Positions 1 to 7,857 of a stretch of DNA of 64,000 bases are shown one piece after another. Location of the stretch: the NCBI RefSeq assembly GCF_000421565.1, contig NZ_ATXG01000003.1, positions 62,001 to 126,000 on the forward strand. The letters are read 5' to 3'. Numbering within the stretch: the first letter of the stretch is position 1; each line of letters begins with the position of its first letter. The notes beneath the pieces are model-generated. The model saw nothing but the letters and a program-made list of their open reading frames with translations. It did not search any database and was not told the origin of the DNA. This DNA is from Agromyces subbeticus DSM 16689. GTDB lineage: Bacteria > Actinomycetota > Actinomycetes > Actinomycetales > Microbacteriaceae. The position numbers and the translations under genes were made by a program.

Positions 1-1
1 G

Positions 2-799
2 CGCCTGACCATCGACGGCATGGTCGATCGTCGCATCGAGCTCAGCTTCGACGACCTCGTGAACATGGGACTCGACGAGTACGCCGTCACGCTCACGTGC
101 GTCTCGAACGAGGTCGGCGGCGAGCTGCTCGGCAACGCGATCTGGCTCGGCGTTCCGGTGCGCGAGGTGTTGCGACTCGCATCGCCGACGTCGGGCGCTG
201 ACATGGTGCTCTCACGCAGCGTCGACGGGTTCACGGCGAGCACGCCGCTCGAGTCGCTCACCGACGACGGTCTCGACGCCATTCTGGCGGTCGGCATGAA
301 CGGCGAGCCGCTGCCGCTCGAGCACGGCTTCCCGGTGCGCATGGTCGTGCCCGGCCTCTACGGCTACGTGTCGGCCACGAAGTGGCTCACGGAGCTGAAG
401 GTCACGAGGTTCGACGCCGACGAGGCGTACTGGACCCCGCGCGGCTACAGCGCGAAGGCCCCGATCAAGCTCTCGTCGCGCATCGACACCCCGCGCATCG
501 TCACGGCCGTCACGGCCGGCCCGACCACGATCGCCGGCGTCGCGTGGGCGCAGCCGGTGGGCATCGAACAGGTCGAGGTGCGGGTCGACGACGGAGCCTG
601 GCAGCAGGCGACCCTCGCGACTCCGATCAGCGGCAACACGTGGGTGCAGTGGTTCCTCGAATGGCAGGCCACGGCCGGCACGCACTACCTCACGGTGCGC
701 GCGACCGACAAGGACGGCACGTTGCAGACCGAGGAACTCGCCCCGATCGCCCCCGACGGCTCGAGCGGCTGGCAGCGCCTGCTCATTCGAGTGAGCTGA
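2..799 (+). CDS. Molybdopterin-dependent oxidoreductase, C-terminal part (5' end outside window)
   Basis: The reading frame is open from base 2, so the gene begins upstream of the window and the ATG at 20 is internal. The visible 265 residues match the end of sulfite-oxidase-like enzymes: first the tail of the Mo-cofactor domain (HGFPVRMVVPGLYGY, then the SATKWLTELKV strand near residue 130), then an immunoglobulin-like dimerisation domain (from about residue 165, ending WQRLLIRVS). The family oxidises small substrates at a molybdopterin centre, often outside the cytoplasm. The substrate and any membrane anchor cannot be judged because the N-terminal two thirds are missing. The gene converges on glyQS across a perfect hairpin at 806-837. 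Confidence 0.85.
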   Translation, partial: RLTIDGMVDRRIELSFDDLVNMGLDEYAVTLTCVSNEVGGELLGNAIWLGVPVREVLRLASPTSGADMVLSRSVDGFTASTPLESLTDDGLDAILAVGMNGEPLPLEHGFPVRMVVPGLYGYVSATKWLTELKVTRFDADEAYWTPRGYSAKAPIKLSSRIDTPRIVTAVTAGPTTIAGVAWAQPVGIEQVEVRVDDGAWQQATLATPISGNTWVQWFLEWQATAGTHYLTVRATDKDGTLQTEELAPIAPDGSSGWQRLLIRVS

Positions 800-805
800 G
801 TGGAT

Positions 806-837
806 GCCGCGTGGCCGGTCATGACCGGCCACGCGGC
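806..837. terminator. Bidirectional terminator hairpin, 16-bp perfect arms
   Basis: GCCGCGTGGCCGGTCA (806-821) is followed without any spacer by its exact reverse complement (822-837). It lies between the converging stops of the molybdopterin oxidoreductase (799) and glyQS (857). There is no U-tract, as is common for actinobacterial terminators. Confidence 0.75.
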
Positions 838-856
838 CCTGCACGGCAGCGCGGCG

Positions 857-2242
857 CTACGCGCCGATGAGCCGTGCTGCCAGGTATCCTTCGAGCTCGG
901 CGAGGGGCACTCGCACCTGCTCCATGCTGTCGCGCTCGCGAACTGTCACGGCGTTGTCGTCGAGCGAGTCGAAGTCGACCGTGATGCAGAACGGCGTGCC
1001 GATCTCGTCTTGGCGACGATAGCGACGGCCGATCGCGCCGGCGTCGTCGAAGTCGACGTTCCAGTGCTTGCGCAGCGACGCGGCGACCTCGCGGGCGAGC
1101 GGCGACAGGCGCTCGTTGCGGCTGAGCGGCAGCACGGCGGCCTTCACGGGGGCCAGGCGCGGGTCGAGCCGCAGCACGGTGCGGGTGTCGACGCCGCCCT
1201 TCGCGTTCGGCACCTCTTCGACGTCGTACGCGTCGACGAGGAAGGCCATGAGCGAGCGGGTGAGGCCGGCCGCGGGCTCGATCACGTAGGGGATCCAGCG
1301 CTCGTTCTTCGACTGGTCGAAGTACGACAGCTCTTTGCCCGAGTGCTCGGAGTGGGTCTTGAGGTCGAAGTCGGAGCGGTTCGCGACTCCCTCGAGCTCG
1401 CCCCACTCGCCGCCCGTGAAGCCGAAGCGGTACTCGATGTCGACGGTGCGCTTCGAGTAGTGCGACAGCTTCTCCGCCGGGTGCTCGAAGCGGCGCAGGT
1501 TCTCGGGGTTCACGCCGAGGTCGACGTACCAGTCCCAGCGGTAGTCGAGCCAGTACTCGAACCACTCGTCGTCGGTGCCGGGCTCGACGAAGAACTCGAG
1601 CTCCATCTGCTCGAACTCACGCGTGCGGAAGATGAAGTTCCCGGGCGTGATCTCGTTGCGGAACGACTTGCCGATCTGGCCGATGCCGAACGGCGGCTTC
1701 ATGCGCGCGGCCTGCAGCACGTTGGCGAAGTTGGTGAAGATGCCCTGCGCCGTCTCGGGGCGGAGGTACTGCAGCCCCGACTCATCCTGAACCGGGCCCA
1801 GGTAGGTCTGCAGCATCATGTTGAAGTCGCGGGGCGGGGTCCACTGGCCGCGGGTGCCGCAGTTGGGGCAGGCGATGTCGCCCATGCCGTTCTCGGGGGC
1901 GCGGCCCTTCTTCTCCTCGAACGCCTCGAGCAGGTGGTCTTCGCGGAAGCGCTTGTGGCAGTGCAGGCACTCGACGAGCGGGTCGGTGAAGACACCGACG
2001 TGGCCGGAGGCGACCCACACCTGCTTGGGCAGGATGACACTCGAGTCGAGGCCGACGACATCATCGCGGCCGGTGACCATGTACCGCCACCACTGCCGCT
2101 TGATGTTCTCTTTCAGCTCGACGCCGAGGGGCCCGTAGTCCCACGCAGACCTCGATCCGCCGTAGATCTCGCCGGCCTGGAAGACGAACCCCCGATGCTG
2201 GGCGAGGGCGATGACGGATTCGAGACGGCTGGGTGCGGCCAC
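857..2242 (-). CDS. glyQS: Glycyl-tRNA synthetase (single-chain, dimeric type)
   Basis: 461 residues, the usual length for the alpha2-type class II enzyme that charges tRNA-Gly. The N-terminus ([22 protein letters not shown]) is diagnostic. A zinc site is formed by C92/C95 and C125/C128 in an insertion. [11 protein letters not shown] at 159-169 is the class II catalytic segment, and the last 100 residues form the anticodon-binding domain. The start is GTG at 2242, preceded by GGAG five bases upstream. It is a single-gene unit, divergent from the esterase gene at 2421. This is a housekeeping gene with no anomaly. Confidence 0.97.
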   Translation of the reverse strand: MAAPSRLESVIALAQHRGFVFQAGEIYGGSRSAWDYGPLGVELKENIKRQWWRYMVTGRDDVVGLDSSVILPKQVWVASGHVGVFTDPLVECLHCHKRFREDHLLEAFEEKKGRAPENGMGDIACPNCGTRGQWTPPRDFNMMLQTYLGPVQDESGLQYLRPETAQGIFTNFANVLQAARMKPPFGIGQIGKSFRNEITPGNFIFRTREFEQMELEFFVEPGTDDEWFEYWLDYRWDWYVDLGVNPENLRRFEHPAEKLSHYSKRTVDIEYRFGFTGGEWGELEGVANRSDFDLKTHSEHSGKELSYFDQSKNERWIPYVIEPAAGLTRSLMAFLVDAYDVEEVPNAKGGVDTRTVLRLDPRLAPVKAAVLPLSRNERLSPLAREVAASLRKHWNVDFDDAGAIGRRYRRQDEIGTPFCITVDFDSLDDNAVTVRERDSMEQVRVPLAELEGYLAARLIGA

Positions 2243-2420
2243 GGTGGCTCCAATGGTCCTGGGATCGGGCGAGAGGTCGGGATCGGGCGAATGCCGGAAG
2301 ACGACACGGTGTCACCATCCTACGGGCGGGCGCGGGCGCGAACGAGCGCGCGCCATCCCGCCGGGCGACTCGGCGTGCCGCTACGCTGTGCCCAACACGA
2401 CCGGGGCCGAGGGGGCAAGG

Positions 2421-3722
2421 GTGTGGGATCTCGTGCTCGAACTGAACGTGATCGATGGTCCGTTCGTCATCGCCGTCGCCGGGCTCTCGGCGCTGGCCCT
2501 GCTCTACCTGCTCTTCCGCGGCTCGGGCTGGTCATGGGTGATGGCCGTGATCGTGCTCGTCATCGTCGGGGGCCTGCTCGGCGTCGCGACGCTCTGGATC
2601 GCGGTCAACCTGCTCGACGCGTTCGGCGGCCCGGTGAACGAGGCGGCCTGGCTCTGGGTGCCTGCCGCGTTCGCCGCGAGCCTCATCGCGATCTGGAACC
2701 TCTGGCACTCGAGATGGTGGCGCAAGGTGATCGCACTGCTGGCGATCCCGCTCTTCGCCGGGGTCGCGGCGCTCGGCGTCAACGCCGCCTACGGCCTGAA
2801 TCCCACCCTCGGCTCGATGTTCCACATCTCGACCGCCGACCCGATCGCCGTGCCCACGCCCGATCCCGCTGATGCCGCCGACCCCGCCGAGCCGCTCTAC
2901 CTGACCTGGGCGCCGCCCGCCGACCTGCCCGCGAAGGGCCAGGTCGGTGTCGTCGAAGGCGGCGTGCCGAACACCGTGTCGGGCTTCCCCGCACGGCCCG
3001 CGCAGCTCTACCTGCCGCCGGCGGCGCTCGTGACGGATGCCCCGCGGTTGCCGCTCGTCGTCATGATGATGGGCCAGCCCGGCGACCCCGACGCGAGCTT
3101 CATCGGCGCGGTGCTCGACGACTTCGCCGCCGAGCACGACGGGCTCGCCCCGATCGCGCTCGTCATCGACCAGCTGAGCGACCCCTCGGTCGACCCGCTC
3201 TGCCTCGACACCGAGCTCGGCATGGTCGAGACCTACGTCACCCAAGACGTCATGCCGTGGGCGAAGCAGCACCTCGACGTGCTGCAGGGCCGGCAGTACA
3301 CCACCATCGCCGGTTACTCGAACGGCGGCGAGTGCGCGGCCTACTTCGGCGCGAAGTACCCCGAGATGTTCGGCAGCATCCTCGCAATCTCGCCGGTCGA
3401 GTTCGCGGGAGCGGAGCAGGCCGCCGATGTGCTCGCGAGCGTCTTCGGCGGCAGCCAGACCGCCTACGACGCAGTGAAGCCCGCGAACATCATGGCGGCG
3501 AAGGCGCCGTACCCCGACACCACCGCGGTCTTCACGGTCGGCGAGCGCGATCGTGCGTTCGAGCCCGGCACCGAGCGACTCGCGGATGCCGCGGCGGCGG
3601 CCGGCATGGCAACGACCTTCTTCGTCGTGGCCGGCGCCGACCACGACGCCGAGGCACTGAACGGCGGACTCGAGAAGGGCTTCGAGGTACTCTCCCCCAG
3701 GCTCGGATTGGCGGCACCGTGA
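2421..3722 (+). CDS. Membrane-anchored alpha/beta-hydrolase (esterase-D / antigen-85 fold)
   Basis: 433 residues. The frame is open further upstream, but GTG at 2421 has a GAGGGGG ribosome site five bases before it. Four hydrophobic helices occupy residues 12-125, followed by an extracytoplasmic hydrolase domain. The nucleophile elbow is GYSNGG with S300, and a histidine in VVAGADHDAE near the end completes the expected triad. The stop codon overlaps the GTG of the MprF-like gene (GTGA at 3719-3722), so the two are translationally coupled. In Pseudomonas, a hydrolase encoded beside an aminoacyl-phosphatidylglycerol synthase removes the amino acid from the lipid; the same role here is inference. 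A predicted -10 (TACGCT) lies at 2382-2387. Confidence 0.85.
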   Translation: MWDLVLELNVIDGPFVIAVAGLSALALLYLLFRGSGWSWVMAVIVLVIVGGLLGVATLWIAVNLLDAFGGPVNEAAWLWVPAAFAASLIAIWNLWHSRWWRKVIALLAIPLFAGVAALGVNAAYGLNPTLGSMFHISTADPIAVPTPDPADAADPAEPLYLTWAPPADLPAKGQVGVVEGGVPNTVSGFPARPAQLYLPPAALVTDAPRLPLVVMMMGQPGDPDASFIGAVLDDFAAEHDGLAPIALVIDQLSDPSVDPLCLDTELGMVETYVTQDVMPWAKQHLDVLQGRQYTTIAGYSNGGECAAYFGAKYPEMFGSILAISPVEFAGAEQAADVLASVFGGSQTAYDAVKPANIMAAKAPYPDTTAVFTVGERDRAFEPGTERLADAAAAAGMATTFFVVAGADHDAEALNGGLEKGFEVLSPRLGLAAP

Positions 3723-6286
3723 CCCGGACGACCGAACACGTCGACGACGCCGAGCCCACCGGGCGCCTGCGCTCGACCGCGGAGACGCTCGGCGGCGTCA
3801 TCCGTCGGGTGCCCTTCAGCATCGCCCTCGCCGTCGTGCTGCTCGGCACGACGATCGCGGCCGGCACCGCCGCCGGAAGCGCCTCCGACGCGACGACCTC
3901 GACCTGGGCTGCCGGCGTGCTCACGACGATCGAGGCCGGCCGCTGGTGGACGGTCGGCTCGGCGCTCGTGATCGCGTTCGACCCCTTCCAGCTCGTGTTC
4001 GGCGTGCTCGCCTCGCTGCTGCTGCTCGGCATCGCCGAACGCCGCATGGGCACCTGGCGCACGATCGTCGCCTTCGTGGTGACCGGCGTGCTCGGCGTCG
4101 CGCTCGGCACCGTGGTGCAGTGGCTCGGTTCACTCGCCGGCGAGTGGTGGGCGACGGGCACCGCCGCCGACCTGACCCTCGACCCGCTCACGGGCATCGT
4201 GGGCGCGCTCATGGCGTCGACGGCGTTCATGGGCACGCTGTGGCGCCGGCGCATCCGCCTCGTCACGGTCGCCTTCATCCTCGTCTTCGTGCTCTACGAC
4301 GGCGACTCGTCGAACGTCTACCGTCTCGTCGCCGCGGTCGCCGGCTACCTGCTCGGCGCCGTGCTCGCGCGCGACGCCTCGACCCTGTCGGCACGCCGGA
4401 GCTCGCACCGCGAAACCCGCACCCTCGTGGCGGCGATCGTCGCCGTGACCGCGGTCGGGCCGATCGTCGCGCTCATCAACCGCTCCGAGCTCACGCCGTT
4501 CGCATTCGGCTCCTACCTCTATCGCGACGACCCGCTCGAGCTGGCCGCGGTGATGGCGCAGTGCGGAGGGAGCACGGGCGGCGGGGCGGCGGGCGACGCG
4601 TGCACCACCCAACTCGCACTGCTCAGCGCCCAGGGCTTCGGCATGTTCCTGCTCTCGTTCGTGCCGGTGCTGCTCCTGCTGCTGGCGGCGTGGGGCCTCC
4701 GCAGCGGGCGACGCTTCGCGTGGTGGCTCGCGATCGCGGTCAACCTCGCCATCCTGCTCTTCGCCCGCACGGCGTTCGACGTCACGGTCACGACGGCCGA
4801 CGTCGACGACGGCACCTGGACGGTGTTCGACCTCGGCGAGCTGGTGGTCTGGATCCTCGCGGTGCTCGCGCTGCCGATCGGCATCATCGTCATGCTGATC
4901 GCCACGAGGCGGCACTTCCAGCTGCGCGCGCCCCGGCGCAGCATCGCGCAGTTCGCGGTGACCGTCGGCGCGACCTTCGTGGTACTGGCCGGCCTCTACT
5001 TCGCCGCGGGCCTCACCACGCTCGGTGAGTACTGGCCGGCCGCGACCGGCTGGGATCTGCTGCTCGACACGCTGAAGCGCTTCGTGCCGCCGCACTTCCT
5101 CGCCGTCGTCGACCCGATCGTGCTGCCGGGGCACGACCTGACGAGCGTGCTCTACCAAGTGGTCGGCCCGCTGTTCTGGGCGGTGTTCATCGTCGCCGCC
5201 GTACGGCTCATGTCGCGGTCGCGCGCCGAGACCGCCGCGAAGACGGCCGACGACGAGCGGCTCCGCGAGCTGCTGCACCGCAACGGCGGCGGCACCCTCG
5301 GCTTCATGGCGACGTGGCCGGGCAACGTGATCTGGTTCGGTGCCGATGGCGACTCGGCGGTCGCCTATCGGGTGATCAACGGCGTCGCCATCACGATGTC
5401 CGACCCGATCTGCCCGCCGAGCGAGGCCGGCCGCGTCATCCGCGAGTTCGCCGCCTTCTGCGACGCCAACAGCTGGGTGCCCGTCTTCTACAGCGTGCAC
5501 CCGCAGTACCTGCCGGTGTTCGACGAGCTCGGCTGGCAGCACATGTCGGTCGGTGAGGAGACCCTCGTGCGCACGACGGGGCTCGAACTCGCCGGCAAGC
5601 CGTGGCAGAAGGTTCGACAGGCGCTGAACCGCGGCATCAAGGAGGGCATGACCACCGTCTGGACGAGCTGGAACGAACTGCCGCTCACGACCGTCGCCGA
5701 GATCAACGCGATCTCAGAGGAGTGGGTCGCCGAGAAGGAACTGCCCGAGATGGGCTTCACGCTCGGCGGCATGGAGGAGCTGAAGGACCCAGAGGTGCGC
5801 CTGATGCTCGCGGTGGGCCCCGATGGCCGGTTGCAGACCGTGACGAGCTGGCTGCCGGTCTTCCGCGATGGCGCGGTCGTGGGCTGGACGATCGACTTCA
5901 TGCGCCGGGCCGACGGCAGCATGAACGGCATCATGGAGTTCCTCATCGCCTCGGCGGCACTGCACATGAAGGAGACGGGGGCCGAGGTGCTGAGCCTCTC
6001 CGGCGCTCCGCTCGCGTCGAAGCCCCTCGCCGACGGCGAGGCGCCACCCGAGCCGACCGTGATGACGCGCTTGCTCGACTGGCTCGCCGCGACGCTCGAG
6101 CCCGCCTACGGCTTCTCGTCGCTGTTCCGGTTCAAGGCGAAGTTCAACCCCGAGTACGAGACCATCTCGATGGCCTACCCCGACCCGCTCGCCCTGCCGA
6201 CCATCGGTCTCGCGATCGGCCGGGCGTACCTGCCCGAGGTGTCGCCCGCAGAGGCCGTCGCACTCGTGAAGACGCTCACGGCGTAG
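3719..6286 (+). CDS. mprF: MprF-like phosphatidylglycerol aminoacyltransferase with rhomboid-like membrane region
   Basis: 855 residues starting at GTG 3719, inside the stop of the hydrolase gene. The first part (about 30-240) has a rhomboid-like helix pattern, with AERRMGTWRTI and GIVGALMASTAFMGTLW. More membrane helices follow to about 500. The C-terminal DUF2156 domain (about 520-855) carries the MprF catalytic region, including GGTLGFMATWPGN, an NRGIKEGMT segment, and RFKAKFNPEYE near the end. These enzymes transfer an amino acid from aminoacyl-tRNA to phosphatidylglycerol, lowering negative surface charge and raising resistance to cationic peptides. No lysyl-tRNA synthetase domain is fused, unlike mycobacterial LysX. 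The amino acid used is not readable from sequence. Confidence 0.85.
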   Translation: MTRTTEHVDDAEPTGRLRSTAETLGGVIRRVPFSIALAVVLLGTTIAAGTAAGSASDATTSTWAAGVLTTIEAGRWWTVGSALVIAFDPFQLVFGVLASLLLLGIAERRMGTWRTIVAFVVTGVLGVALGTVVQWLGSLAGEWWATGTAADLTLDPLTGIVGALMASTAFMGTLWRRRIRLVTVAFILVFVLYDGDSSNVYRLVAAVAGYLLGAVLARDASTLSARRSSHRETRTLVAAIVAVTAVGPIVALINRSELTPFAFGSYLYRDDPLELAAVMAQCGGSTGGGAAGDACTTQLALLSAQGFGMFLLSFVPVLLLLLAAWGLRSGRRFAWWLAIAVNLAILLFARTAFDVTVTTADVDDGTWTVFDLGELVVWILAVLALPIGIIVMLIATRRHFQLRAPRRSIAQFAVTVGATFVVLAGLYFAAGLTTLGEYWPAATGWDLLLDTLKRFVPPHFLAVVDPIVLPGHDLTSVLYQVVGPLFWAVFIVAAVRLMSRSRAETAAKTADDERLRELLHRNGGGTLGFMATWPGNVIWFGADGDSAVAYRVINGVAITMSDPICPPSEAGRVIREFAAFCDANSWVPVFYSVHPQYLPVFDELGWQHMSVGEETLVRTTGLELAGKPWQKVRQALNRGIKEGMTTVWTSWNELPLTTVAEINAISEEWVAEKELPEMGFTLGGMEELKDPEVRLMLAVGPDGRLQTVTSWLPVFRDGAVVGWTIDFMRRADGSMNGIMEFLIASAALHMKETGAEVLSLSGAPLASKPLADGEAPPEPTVMTRLLDWLAATLEPAYGFSSLFRFKAKFNPEYETISMAYPDPLALPTIGLAIGRAYLPEVSPAEAVALVKTLTA

Positions 6287-6431
6287 TCGAGCGGATGCCG
6301 CGGGCAGCTGTGAGTGGCGATGAATCGCTGCATTCGAGGGCGCCCCAGAGCTCGCTGAACCGGTCCCCTGCCCCTCTGCCGACTTTTGCCGACTGACCGA
6401 CCAAAGAATACGGACAACTCTCGGCTTTCGC

Positions 6432-6474
6432 TTGACCTATCCGCAAGATGTGCCGTACCGTTCGAAAAAGAACG
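6432..6474 (+). promoter_or_regulatory. Predicted promoter and operator-like palindrome before the isomerase-like gene
   Basis: The 333-base gap 6287-6619 holds no convincing gene. It contains a -35 box TTGACC (6432-6437), an 18-base spacer and a weak -10 TACCGT (6456-6461). Overlapping the -10 is the inverted repeat CGTTC-GAAAAA-GAACG (6459-6474), placed where a repressor would block initiation. The rest of the gap is unremarkable apart from a small GCGAT-ga-ATCGC hairpin near 6314-6325. Confidence 0.45.
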
Positions 6475-6619
6475 CCGGTCGGTTTTGCTGGCAGGCGGTC
6501 TGGGAGCGTGACGACCGGTGTGAACCAGGGCATCGCGAGCCCGTGCGGGGCGAGGTTTCCGCCGCGACATGGCGACGGTGCCGGGTCTCGACACATCCCT
6601 CTTCATGCAAAGGAGCATC

Positions 6620-7777
6620 ATGGACGATCTCATCGAGCGCGACGACAACCCCGAGTTGGGCCGGCGCCTTGGACTCTCGCGGCGACAACTCCTCGCAGCG
6701 ACGACCGGCATGGCCGCGGCCGCCGCACTCGGCGCGGCCGCGTTCGGCGGGGGGCCGGCCCACGCCGCCACCCGTGCGGCCGCCGTGTCGGGGGCGAAGG
6801 GCGCCGGCAACGGCGTGCTCCTGCCCCCGGGCAAGCGCGGCATCATCCTCTACACGGTTCGCGACGCCGTCTCGCGCGACCCGAACACGACCGACCTCGC
6901 GTCGGGCTTCAAGGAGGTCTTCCAAGAGCTCTCGCGCATCGGCTACAAGCAGATCGAGTTCGCCGGATTCGGCCAGCACGCCAACGCCGAGGGCGGCAAC
7001 GTCAACAACGTCGCCGGCGCCCAGTTGCTGCGCACGTGGCTCGACGACAACGGACTCGAAGCCGAGGGCAACCACGGCTCGATCCCGTCGACCGTCAGCG
7101 ATGCCACGATCGCGGCGTTCGACGCGCAGTGCGAGGTCGCGAACATCCTCGGCCTCGGCCACATCGGAACCGGAAACGACCCGACGAACAGCGCCTTCGT
7201 CGCCGATTGGGAACTCGCCGCCGAGCGGTGGAACTTCTTCGGCGAGCGCGCGGCGTCGCACGGGCTCAAGCTGTACACGCACAACCACGACATCGCGTAC
7301 AGCTTCCTGCTCGACAGCGGCCCGCTCGACGCGCTCGGGCGGCCGACCCGATCCAGCGGCATCCGTCGCCTGGAGCACTTCCTGCAGAACACCGACCCGA
7401 GCTACGTGTACCTCGAGATGGACATCTACTGGGCGCACGTGGCGCAGTACAAGCACCGCAGCTTCACCGCGCCCGACGGCACCGTGGTCGAGAGCCTCTT
7501 CGACCCCGCCGGGGTCGTCTCGGCGCAGACCACCCGGTTCCCGCTGTTCCACACGAAAGACGGGCGAATCAACACGGCGACCCCGAACGGCTACGACATG
7601 GTGCCGTTCGGCCAGGGAGACATCGACTACACGACGTTCTTCCAGCGCATCGGTGCCAAGGGCTACCACAACTCGATGTGGGAGCAGGACACGGCACCCG
7701 GTGGCGGCGCGAACCCCGGCCAATCGCTGGCGTTCGCGCAGGTCGCGTACGACGGCATGGCCGCGCTCCGCGGCTAA
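6620..7777 (+). CDS. Secreted xylose-isomerase-like TIM-barrel protein (Tat signal)
   Basis: 385 residues. The frame opens at 6569, but ATG 6620 has AAAGGAG four bases upstream. A Tat signal is clear: LGLSRRQLLAATTGMAAAAA at about 17-37, followed by an AxA-type cleavage region near 45. The mature part is a sugar phosphate isomerase/epimerase TIM barrel (IILYTVRDAV, YKQIEFAGFG, LYTHNHDIAYSF, YVYLEMDIYWAHV), a family that binds a metal through His, Glu and Asp residues. Substrate is unknown. A strong hairpin lies in the 80-base gap to the secreted dehydrogenase gene; the two probably form an operon for an extracellular sugar or sugar derivative. Confidence 0.85.
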   Translation: MDDLIERDDNPELGRRLGLSRRQLLAATTGMAAAAALGAAAFGGGPAHAATRAAAVSGAKGAGNGVLLPPGKRGIILYTVRDAVSRDPNTTDLASGFKEVFQELSRIGYKQIEFAGFGQHANAEGGNVNNVAGAQLLRTWLDDNGLEAEGNHGSIPSTVSDATIAAFDAQCEVANILGLGHIGTGNDPTNSAFVADWELAAERWNFFGERAASHGLKLYTHNHDIAYSFLLDSGPLDALGRPTRSSGIRRLEHFLQNTDPSYVYLEMDIYWAHVAQYKHRSFTAPDGTVVESLFDPAGVVSAQTTRFPLFHTKDGRINTATPNGYDMVPFGQGDIDYTTFFQRIGAKGYHNSMWEQDTAPGGGANPGQSLAFAQVAYDGMAALRG

Positions 7778-7784
7778 AGCACAC

Positions 7785-7818
7785 TGCCCCGGGCCAGGCC
7801 GTAACCCGGCCCGGGGCA
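7785..7818 (+). terminator. Strong hairpin between isomerase-like and dehydrogenase genes
   Basis: TGCCCCGGGCC (7785-7795) pairs perfectly with GGCCCGGGGCA (7808-7818) around a 12-base loop containing CCGTAAC. It lies seven bases after the stop of the upstream gene and 40 before the next start, so it may act as a partial terminator or mRNA stabiliser. A similar hairpin follows the downstream gene (10717-10749). Confidence 0.65.
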
Positions 7819-7857
7819 TTCCTCGTTTCAGCACACCCCTCTTCCAAGGAGACATCC

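Noticed and set aside
6287-6619. Minus-strand frames across the gap before the isomerase-like gene
   Set aside because: No start signal, no domain and poor codon pattern. The region reads as an ordinary promoter-containing spacer.
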